NCBI GenBank assembly: GCA_938008535.1
Contig: CALLKF010000088.1
Span: forward strand, 1-6,208
Origin: an uncultured Saprospirales bacterium
GTDB taxonomy: Bacteria; Bacteroidota; Bacteroidia; Chitinophagales; JADIYW01
Direction of reading: 5' to 3'
Length of the DNA stretch: 6,208 nucleotides
Every line of letters starts with the position of its first letter. The first letter of the stretch is position 1. The position numbers and the translations under genes are program-made. The notes below the pieces were generated by a model. That model was given only the letters and a program-made list of their open reading frames with translations. It did no database searches and was not told where the DNA came from. Positions 1-5,004 of the stretch are shown in pieces.

Positions 1-351
1 AGTTAAGTGTGTTAATAATTGCTTAAAACTGTAATTACTTAAGTTTAAAATAATAAAAATACTATAAAAAATTAGTAGTAGTAATAAAATATTTGAAAAA
101 TAAAAAGAGGTGAGGGATAGTAGCTGTGGTTGATTAAGATTTGCTTCATCAAAAAAATAATAAACCTCTTGAGAACTATTTAAATAATAATAAAAGAATA
201 ATAAAAATAAAAAACCTTCGATTAATCAAAAGTATGCATTTGTTCTTTTTCAGAATCTTTGAATCGCTGAAGTATATTTACCAAATCGGTATCTTTTAAT
301 AAAGAAATTAAATCCGCTCATCAATCAAAAAAAAATAAGCCCAACAACTAA
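1..351. other. AT-rich stretch without a convincing gene
   Basis: I see no credible complete gene here on either strand. The sequence is dominated by A/T runs. It holds a possible C-terminal coding remnant (222-317, minus, listed separately) and a loose inverted repeat, AAGAGGT at 105-111 with ACCTCTT at 164-170. Inside that lies a smaller pair, TTGAT at 130-134 with ATCAA at 148-152. These could fold as a branched hairpin, but in sequence this AT-rich such pairs arise easily by chance. The stretch lies downstream of the leftward lipoprotein block and may be its decayed tail. Confidence 0.5.
222..317 (-). pseudogene. possible C-terminal remnant of a gene, unrecognised
   Basis: Reading leftward from 317 there is an open stretch of 31 codons closed by TAA at 222-224. 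It begins ADLISLLKDTDLVNIL and ends EQMHTFD. Its amino-acid mix (alternating hydrophobic and charged residues, an apparent amphipathic helix) looks more like real protein than the surrounding AT-rich filler. It has no plausible start codon, and two in-frame TGA stops lie directly upstream next to a nine-A run at 327-335. It could be the end of a broken gene or a chance open stretch. I do not recognise the family. Confidence 0.25.
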
Positions 352-573
352 TCAAGCTGCTAAATTCTTTAAAAAATTTACAGAAAAATAATTTAATAAA
401 AGAACACCCAACAACACGCTAACGATAAGTGGTAAAATTAAATTTTTTAACGCCCGATAAAATACAGTTAAGTAATAAAAACTAGTATTTAACCCTACTT
501 TTGGTGCAGCAAAAAAATTAAAATTATCCCCAAACGCAACGTCATTATCAGTTATAATAGTATTTCTATGCAA
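352..573 (-). CDS. doubtful small membrane ORF, possible fifth cistron or decayed gene
   Basis: This is a 73-codon open frame whose only usable start is TTG at 571-573; it contains no ATG. The product would have a polar N-terminal half and one hydrophobic segment at about residues 44-62 (LILPLIVSVLLGVLLL), ending NFLKNLAA. There is no lipobox. In its favour, a copy of the 38-bp leader element lies 36 nt upstream, close to the spacing seen before the four real lipoprotein genes. Against it are the missing ATG, the lack of a recognised family and the AT-rich setting, where hydrophobic frames arise by chance. It may be a small membrane protein, or what remains after the gene once served by this leader was lost. 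Confidence 0.3.
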   Translation of the reverse strand: MHRNTIITDNDVAFGDNFNFFAAPKVGLNTSFYYLTVFYRALKNLILPLIVSVLLGVLLLNYFSVNFLKNLAA

Positions 574-609
574 TACAAAGTTTTTTTTTATTAAAATTTT
601 AAAAAAAGT

Positions 610-647
610 GCCTACTCTATCTCAGGTTTTCGGCTTACCCTGTTTTT
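610..647 (-). repeat. leader element copy 1 (downstream-most, without a clear gene)
   Basis: This 38-bp copy is nearly identical to those at 1691, 2235 and 2969. It differs from the copy at 1691 only at two adjacent bases in the block after CCTACTCT. It lies after the stop of the 331-aa lipoprotein gene, and on the minus strand it is followed by a seven-T run. Unlike the other copies it does not precede a recognisable lipoprotein start; the next frame is the doubtful TTG ORF ending at 352. It looks like an orphan leader. Confidence 0.85.
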
Positions 648-664
648 AAAAATTTTGATTTAGA

Positions 665-1660
665 TTATGGCAATGCATTTATAGTTGTTACCAAAGCAGA
701 CTCAGTTGTTACTGATGTTTCTGCTAAAGTGAAATTATAAGTTGCACCTGCAGTAATGGTAACTGGTTTAATTGCGTATCTAACTTTACCATCAGTTGTT
801 GCAGTCATGTAAATAATATGACAAGCCAAGCCAACAGGAATTTGTCCATAGTGTTCAGAGAATAATTTAGCAATACCATCATATCTATCTAATCTTGCTA
901 ATGCTGAGTTTACTTCGCCATCATACGATAAACAAACCGCTGAATTACCATCATTGTAACCTTCTGGAACACTAACTAATATTTGTGTTTTTGGACGTGG
1001 ATCAGAATAAAAACGATCTACATTTGTCCAACCAAACTTGCTTATAACTGTTGAGTAAACTGATTGAGAACCACCACCAGGTATTTGTACATCTTTTACA
1101 GTAACATCCGCATTTGGATTTTTGATCCAGTTTAATTTACCAGTGCTATCAACACCGTCAAACAAATCCATGTCACCGCGTGTATCACCAGTTAATGCAG
1201 TTGGAATTTCAATTGGCATTGGTAAAATTGGTGTTACAGTTCTGCCATCTTTAGTAATATTTACCATTACTTCGCCACCAGAAAGCAACATAGATTTGTT
1301 GCCAGATGGCAAAACACCCATGGTGGTTTGCAATGTAGTAAGCATGTGTCCTTTGTCTAAAATTTCAATGTATTCTAAATCAACGTTGCCAGTTACCAAG
1401 TTACCATCTAAGGTTAAAGCATTTGCTGGAATGGTTAGTTTAACACCTTTATCAGATGTATAAACAGTGCCGGTTTCTGCTCTAAATTGCGCATTTTTCT
1501 TTAGCAAAGTTACATGACCTTCACGCATGGCATTAAATTGTGTTGATGTTGGAACATCACTTTTGATTGTTGGTTCTTCTTTGTTGCAACTACTTAAGCT
1601 AAAGAGTACCATTGCTACTAAAGCCATTTTTTCGATTTTGTTTTTAATTAATGATTTCAT
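665..1660 (-). CDS. surface lipoprotein, paralogue of the 316-aa protein at 3043-3993
   Basis: This 331-residue protein has a lipoprotein signal peptide, with lipobox LSSC at residues 22-25 and Cys25 as the lipidation site. The residues after the cysteine, N-K-E-E, fit the Bacteroidota surface-export signal K-(D/E)2, so display on the outer face of the outer membrane is likely (inference from known biology of that signal). The mature part looks beta-rich. It shares with the 316-aa protein the segments VTGNVDLEYIEILDKGHM (89-106), SGGEVMVN (127-134), PIEIPTALTG (149-158), FGWTNVDRFYSDPRPKT (209-225) and PVGLACHII (275-283). The segment around 64-105 (TIPANAL, then GNLVTGNV) recalls ZU5-like beta domains, which is a weak impression only. 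No catalytic motif is visible. ATG at 1658-1660 is chosen because the signal peptide starts there and the leader element ends 30 nt upstream. It is the last clear gene of the block. Confidence 0.9.
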   Translation of the reverse strand: MKSLIKNKIEKMALVAMVLFSLSSCNKEEPTIKSDVPTSTQFNAMREGHVTLLKKNAQFRAETGTVYTSDKGVKLTIPANALTLDGNLVTGNVDLEYIEILDKGHMLTTLQTTMGVLPSGNKSMLLSGGEVMVNITKDGRTVTPILPMPIEIPTALTGDTRGDMDLFDGVDSTGKLNWIKNPNADVTVKDVQIPGGGSQSVYSTVISKFGWTNVDRFYSDPRPKTQILVSVPEGYNDGNSAVCLSYDGEVNSALARLDRYDGIAKLFSEHYGQIPVGLACHIIYMTATTDGKVRYAIKPVTITAGATYNFTLAETSVTTESALVTTINALP

Positions 1661-1690
1661 TTTTAATTTATTTAAATTTTGAAAAAAAAC

Positions 1691-1728
1691 GCCTACTCTA
1701 ATTCAGGTTTTCGGCTTACCCTGTTTTT
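1691..1728 (-). repeat. leader element copy 2, before the 331-aa lipoprotein gene
   Basis: This copy contains the blocks CCTACTCT, TTCAGG, TTTTCGGC and TTACCCTG in plus-strand order. Read on the minus strand it ends 30 nt before the ATG of the downstream gene and is followed by an eight-T run. The flanking UTR also matches that of the copy at 2969. No TTTG/TAnnTTTG promoter is visible in the spacer. Confidence 0.9.
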
Positions 1729-1753
1729 ATTTTTTTATAAATTCTGTATTAGT

Positions 1754-2203
1754 TTATCTCAACAAGGTTACATGACCAACATAATTGCTACTTCTGCTTG
1801 ATATAGTTGGTTCTGATAAAATAGTTCCATCACTTTTTGTTAGCGTACCTTTTTTAGTAAGCGATAAATTTCCTTTTGTATTTGTTAATGGAACACTTAG
1901 TTTTACTAATTCTGTTGAATCAATTTGATACTGCATTTCTAATTTAGCATTTGCGTTTATAGCAATGATGCGTCCGGTTTTGTAAACACCATCTACAGGT
2001 GCTGCACTACTTAATAGATCTACTACTTGTGCTTCTGTCATCAAGTTTGCAATTCCGCTTGCGTTGTTTTCGATGATGTTGTAAGAACCAGATTGTGGTG
2101 TTGGATAAGGATTTGTTTCTTCTTTGGTGCAACTTACCAAGCTAAAGATTACCATGAATACTAAAGCGATTTTTCCGATTTGTGTTTTGATTGAATTTTT
2201 CAT
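1754..2203 (-). CDS. small surface lipoprotein of unknown function
   Basis: This 149-residue protein has a signal peptide with lipobox LVSC at 22-25 and Cys25 lipidated. The following T-K-E-E again fits the surface-export signal K-(D/E)2. The leader MKNSIKTQIGK is nearly the same as that of the upstream 207-aa gene, and residues 10-25 closely resemble the leader of the 331-aa gene. After a proline- and serine-rich linker (30-42), the mature part (about 43-149) has a short helical-looking stretch and then probable beta strands. It does not resemble the 331/316-aa pair. The last residues, VGHVTLLR (142-149), recur as EGHVTLLK at 47-54 of the next protein, which suggests a shared motif or a recombination junction. 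The protein is short and may be truncated. No family is recognised. Confidence 0.85.
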   Translation of the reverse strand: MKNSIKTQIGKIALVFMVIFSLVSCTKEETNPYPTPQSGSYNIIENNASGIANLMTEAQVVDLLSSAAPVDGVYKTGRIIAINANAKLEMQYQIDSTELVKLSVPLTNTKGNLSLTKKGTLTKSDGTILSEPTISSRSSNYVGHVTLLR

Positions 2204-2234
2204 TTTTTTTAATTTTAATTTTTGAGAAAAAAGT

Positions 2235-2272
2235 GCCTACTCTAATTCAGGTTTTCGGCTTGCCCTGTTTTT
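2235..2272 (-). repeat. leader element copy 3, before the 149-aa lipoprotein gene
   Basis: This copy has the same blocks as that at 1691, with TTGCCCTG in place of TTACCCTG. On the minus strand it ends 31 nt before the ATG at 2203, and a short T-tract follows. It sits in a 109-bp spacer after the 207-aa gene. Confidence 0.9.
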
Positions 2273-2312
2273 TATTTTTTGTTGATTTATTATTTTATTT
2301 TTTGCTTGGATG

Positions 2313-2936
2313 TTATTGAAAAGAAATGTCAATAAATGGAATTCCAAAAGTAAAAATGCTAGGTGTTGAGCCAGTTTGATAAAAAGATGATCCAGTAATT
2401 GTCATATCACCAACTGTGTATGGAAAAGGAATACTATAAGTTGATGATGTTACCAATCTTCCAACTGTATTTGTTACATTTCCAAGGTTATTCATTAGCG
2501 TTCTTTTTATCGTATAGCTGTGTCCTGTAACAACTGTAATATTTGGCACTGAAATATAGCTGGTTGTTGTTGCGCTAAATGTGCTGAAGAAGTTAAACAA
2601 AGTAGTACTTGTCGTATTGTCAATAATTTCTATTTTGTATAGTTGTCCTGAAACCGCTGGCTGACTTTGATAACCCACACCGCAAATAGTTTTATTGGTA
2701 GAAACTGTAAAATCATACGCATGAACATCTAAATCCATTGTAACTAGGTCTATGTTTCCAGGTGTTGCAACTACATTATTATAAATTTGGTGAAACAAGG
2801 TGTTTGTTGTGTTGCATGATGGTGGTGGTGGTGTGCCTGGTGTGCAGCCAATGCTAAACATGGAGATAATTGCAAATGCTAAAACTGTTATACTAAATTT
2901 TGATTTGCTGATTTGTGTTTTGATTGATGTTTTCAT
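2313..2936 (-). CDS. lipoprotein of unknown function, beta-rich
   Basis: This 207-residue protein has a hydrophobic signal peptide (about 14-30) and a lipobox ending S-I-G-C, with Cys31 as the likely lipidated residue. A short Pro-rich linker (PPPP at 36-39) follows. The lysine/acidic surface-export signature is absent, so surface display is less certain than for its neighbours. The mature domain is rich in Thr, Ser and aromatic residues in alternating patterns, typical of a beta-sandwich. A stretch such as YDFTVSTNKTICGVGY (74-89) loosely recalls small Ig-like or DUF4082-like domains, which is an impression only. Cys41 and Cys85 could form a disulfide. The first eleven residues almost match those of the 149-aa protein although the mature parts are unrelated. 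It lies second in the leftward block. Confidence 0.85.
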   Translation of the reverse strand: MKTSIKTQISKSKFSITVLAFAIISMFSIGCTPGTPPPPSCNTTNTLFHQIYNNVVATPGNIDLVTMDLDVHAYDFTVSTNKTICGVGYQSQPAVSGQLYKIEIIDNTTSTTLFNFFSTFSATTTSYISVPNITVVTGHSYTIKRTLMNNLGNVTNTVGRLVTSSTYSIPFPYTVGDMTITGSSFYQTGSTPSIFTFGIPFIDISFQ

Positions 2937-2968
2937 TTTAATTTATTTTAAATTTTGAAAAAAAAGTT

Positions 2969-3006
2969 GCCTACTCTAATTCAGGTTTTCGGCTTGCCCT
3001 GTTTTT
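2969..3006 (-). repeat. leader element copy 4, before the 207-aa lipoprotein gene
   Basis: Over the 38 bp this copy matches the copy at 2235. On the minus strand it ends 32 nt before the ATG at 2936 and is followed by a run of eight T. It lies in the 106-bp spacer after the 316-aa gene, where no housekeeping promoter is seen. Confidence 0.9.
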
Positions 3007-3042
3007 TTATTTTTTTGTTTTGTGTGATTTTTTGTTTGATGA

Positions 3043-3993
3043 TTATAAAGCATTCAATGCTGCTTTGAATTGTGCTGGTGTTGCTAAAGTTGTTTCAGAG
3101 ATTGAAAACGTTACATGTTGATCTGCCACCAAAGTCATAGGTTTTACTGCATATCTGAAGTTTCCGTTATCTTCTGTAACAAAAATTATTTTGCACTCTA
3201 AGCCAATCGGATATTTGCTTCCACCAATTCCACCTAATGAATTTGGACTTGAATTCGTTGATAAAAACACAGTGCTTGCATTGCCATAACCAGAAGGAAT
3301 CAAAACGGTGATATGTGTTTTTGGTCTTGGATCATTATAGAATTTATCACAATTAAACCAGCCAAAAGAAGACAATACAGATGCATATTTATCAGGATTT
3401 GTTTTTAGATAAAAATCTACACCCTGTGCACCTTCCCAAGTTAGCTTGCCATTTGCATCAACCACACCATTAAAAGGTTGCATGCCTACTTTTGTTCCAC
3501 CAGTTAATGAAGTTGGCACTTCAATTGGAACATAACAAGTTGTTGTTAAAGCAACACCACCTTGAGTTACGTTTACATAAAACTCACCACCAGATTCCAG
3601 AACTTCTTCTTCACCACTTGCATTAATTCCGATGGTTGGTTTGTTGGTCATTGCCATCATGCCTCTGTCAAATATTTCTGCAAATTCTAATTGTACATTT
3701 CCAGTAACAGGATTTCCATTTTTACGAAGACAAGAACCATCAATAGTTATTTGTGTTCCTTGTGCTGAAGTGAATGTAAAAGTGGTAGCTGCATCGAACG
3801 TTGCTGTTTGTTTGATGCTGTTTAGATTTGCATCAAATAAATTATTTAAACTTTGTGCAGTTGGAAGTTTTTGCGTTGGTTCTGATTTTTTGCAGCTAAA
3901 CAAAGAGCCAGTGCTTAAAAAAAGAATAAAAGCTTTAATCGCTAATTTGTTAATGAATCTTGTGTTTACTATTTTTGTTGTTAGATTTTTCAT
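3043..3993 (-). CDS. lipoprotein, paralogue of the 331-aa protein at 665-1660
   Basis: This 316-residue protein has a long basic signal peptide with lipobox LFSC at 31-34 and Cys34 lipidated. It is followed by K-K-S-E-P, only a partial match to the surface-export signal. The mature part aligns along its length with the 331-aa protein. Shared segments are GNPVTGNVQLEFAEIFDRG (93-111), SGGEFYVN (134-141), PIEVPTSLTGGTKVGM (156-171), FGWFNCDKFYNDPRPKT (210-226), PIGLECKIIF (262-271) and RYAVKPMTL (280-288). The FGWxNxDxFYxDPRPKT block is the strongest signature; I recall similar GWxNCDxF motifs in uncharacterised Bacteroidota proteins but know no function. It is the first gene of the leftward block, about 175 bp downstream of the terminator at 4168-4197. 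Its leader peptide differs from the other three, as does its copy of the leader element. Confidence 0.9.
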   Translation of the reverse strand: MKNLTTKIVNTRFINKLAIKAFILFLSTGSLFSCKKSEPTQKLPTAQSLNNLFDANLNSIKQTATFDAATTFTFTSAQGTQITIDGSCLRKNGNPVTGNVQLEFAEIFDRGMMAMTNKPTIGINASGEEEVLESGGEFYVNVTQGGVALTTTCYVPIEVPTSLTGGTKVGMQPFNGVVDANGKLTWEGAQGVDFYLKTNPDKYASVLSSFGWFNCDKFYNDPRPKTHITVLIPSGYGNASTVFLSTNSSPNSLGGIGGSKYPIGLECKIIFVTEDNGNFRYAVKPMTLVADQHVTFSISETTLATPAQFKAALNAL

Positions 3994-4014
3994 TTTTTTA
4001 TTTTTTATTTTGTT

Positions 4015-4050
4015 TCCTACTCTGTTTCGCTTTTCGGTTTCGGCGGTAAG
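4015..4050 (-). repeat. diverged leader element, copy 5, before the 316-aa lipoprotein gene
   Basis: This copy keeps CCTACTCT, TTC and TTTTCGG in the same order as the other four, but lacks the CAGG and CCCTG blocks. It carries a second TTTCGG followed by CGGTAAG. On the minus strand the conserved GAGTAGG ends 22 nt before the ATG at 3993. The kept blocks therefore mark the core most likely to matter. Confidence 0.65.
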
Positions 4051-4075
4051 TTTTTTTATTTTTTAAAGGTTTGTC

Positions 4076-4105
4076 TTACATCATTTCCTTTATTTGATGA
4101 TGTAA
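4076..4105. repeat. 9-bp inverted repeat in the leader of the lipoprotein block
   Basis: TTACATCAT at 4076-4084 and ATGATGTAA at 4097-4105 are perfect inverted copies separated by 12 bases. It lies between the terminator at 4168-4197 and the first gene of the leftward block. It could be an operator for a dimeric regulator or a 5'-UTR hairpin. It is not followed by a T-run in the direction of transcription close enough to be a standard terminator. Confidence 0.55.
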
Positions 4106-4128
4106 AATTGCAGGAAAATAAACGGCAT

Positions 4129-4161
4129 AGAAATTACTTATTTCGGCAGTTTTGAGCCAAA
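4129..4161 (-). promoter_or_regulatory. weak candidate promoter for the four-gene lipoprotein block
   Basis: On the minus strand TTTG (4161-4158) is followed after 21 bases by TAATTTCT (4136-4129), an imperfect match to the Bacteroidota pair TTTG / TAnnTTTG. It lies just beyond the upstream gene's terminator and 135 bp before the ATG at 3993, so the transcript would carry a leader holding the inverted repeat and copy 5 of the leader element. The spacing is 2 bases long and the second box is imperfect. Confidence 0.25.
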
Positions 4162-4167
4162 AGACAT

Positions 4168-4197
4168 AAAAAAGGAGCTCAACTGAGCTCCTTTTTT
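4168..4197. terminator. perfect bidirectional hairpin terminator
   Basis: The stem GGAGCTC (4174-4180) pairs with GAGCTCC (4185-4191) around an AACT loop. It is flanked by six A on the left and six T on the right, so it can terminate in both directions. It lies about 78 bp past the stop of the lipoprotein gene at 4275-4958 and separates that transcript from the block starting at 3993. Confidence 0.92.
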
Positions 4198-4274
4198 GAC
4201 ATAAACTATTGATTTTTAATAATTTACATGAGTTACCAAATTTCCATGTTTTGAAAATTTAGTATTGATTTTTA

Positions 4275-4958
4275 TTAATAAAATTCTGAAACAACTACAT
4301 TTTCATTGCCTTCAATTTTGATTTTAAAGCTGGCTTTTGCACCATTTTGGTCACCTATTATTTCTACAACTTGAGGTATATCTAATGGAATATTTACATT
4401 TCCTGTTTCAGCAGCTGCAATATTAGTTGGCGTTGTCACAGATGTAGCAGTATTGGTAACTTTTAATTTCCATGATGTATTTCCTGGACTCACAAACAAA
4501 GCACTAAATGTTCCTTCTGTTGAACTGCTTTTTCCTGCAATAATATTTGTAACAGCTAAACCAGCAGTTGGACAAACAGTTGGAGAAAAATTAAATAAAT
4601 CCGGAATCGTAACAATTATACCATTAATCGTATTGCCTTTACATGCACTAGTTGTATCTATAGGTTTGGTTCCTCCAATTGGTACTACTTTATATTCATT
4701 TCCTTTAATAATAGTTTCAGTGATAGATTTTGTATTGGTAGAAATTGTTTTTTTCGTGCCATCTGTTAAGTTATATAAAATAATATTCCAATTAGTATTA
4801 TTGTCATCTTGCCATGTAACTTTTAAAATTCCATCCGTTGCGGATGATTTAACACCTTCGACTTGTGTAAATTTAAAATCTACAGGATCCGGTTTGGGTT
4901 TTTTACAGGCAAAAAATAATGCAAAAGCGAACAAACATAAACAGATTAATTTTTTCAT
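4275..4958 (-). CDS. lipoprotein with two tandem Ig/FnIII-like repeats
   Basis: This 227-residue protein has a short signal peptide with lipobox FFAC at 15-18 and Cys18 lipidated, then K-K-P-K-P-D-P, with no acidic surface-export pair. The mature part is a likely internal duplication. GVKSSATDG (35-43) opens a first unit to about 96, and GKSSSTEG (142-149) opens a second to about 206. Each has a Trp in a similar place (NTNWNI at 54-59, NTSWKL at 160-165) and probable beta strands. I infer two immunoglobulin- or fibronectin-type III-like domains, a common layout in Bacteroidota envelope proteins. It may bind a ligand or act as a spacer, but no specific function is visible. It has its own terminator and a good candidate promoter, and lacks the leader element, so it is independent of the neighbouring block. 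It is divergent from the large ORF at 4990. Confidence 0.88.
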   Translation of the reverse strand: MKKLICLCLFAFALFFACKKPKPDPVDFKFTQVEGVKSSATDGILKVTWQDDNNTNWNIILYNLTDGTKKTISTNTKSITETIIKGNEYKVVPIGGTKPIDTTSACKGNTINGIIVTIPDLFNFSPTVCPTAGLAVTNIIAGKSSSTEGTFSALFVSPGNTSWKLKVTNTATSVTTPTNIAAAETGNVNIPLDIPQVVEIIGDQNGAKASFKIKIEGNENVVVSEFY

Positions 4959-4973
4959 AAGAGTATTTTTTTA

Positions 4974-5004
4974 TAAATTTAAAGTAAAAATGTATAATTC
5001 CAAA
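4974..5004 (-). promoter_or_regulatory. promoter for the 227-aa lipoprotein gene, with a -7 box that reads both ways
   Basis: On the minus strand TTTG (5004-5001) is followed after exactly 19 bases by TAAATTTA (4981-4974), close to the Bacteroidota consensus TTTG-N19-TAnnTTTG. The -33 box lies inside the first codons of the divergent gene. TAAATTTA is its own reverse complement. On the plus strand it has TTTT (4951-4954) 19 bases upstream, so it could also serve as the -7 box for the gene at 4990. Both transcripts would then have very short leaders. Confidence 0.5.

Noticed and set aside
105..170. Structured RNA closed by AAGAGGT/ACCTCTT
   Set aside because: The outer 7-bp and inner 5-bp pairs are too short for the distance and the AT content to claim a real RNA without comparative data.
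339..363. Intrinsic terminator after the 73-codon ORF
   Set aside because: A run of T follows on the minus strand (from 335-327), but the preceding pairing is short, bulged and contains G-U, so it does not make a convincing hairpin.
1122..1463. 113-codon plus-strand frame
   Set aside because: It lies wholly inside the well-supported 331-aa lipoprotein gene on the other strand and has no protein-like domain of its own; it is a shadow frame.
610..3006. CRISPR array
   Set aside because: The repeats are about 38 bp and alike, but they are 500-1100 bp apart with whole genes between them, not short spacers.
610..3006. Integron gene cassettes with attC sites
   Set aside because: One ORF per repeat looks cassette-like, but the element lacks the GTTRRRY/RYYYAAC core pair and a long palindromic arm structure. 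No integrase is in the window, and the element precedes genes together with conserved leader-peptide codons.
2969..3006. Cyclic-di-GMP (GEMM) riboswitch
   Set aside because: The minus-strand ACAGGGCAAGCC resembles the 5' part of that riboswitch, but the element is only 38 nt and has none of the second helix and later conserved segments.
3632..4066. 144-codon plus-strand frame
   Set aside because: It is antisense to the 316-aa lipoprotein gene, and its Phe-rich end comes from T-runs in the leader region. It is a shadow frame.
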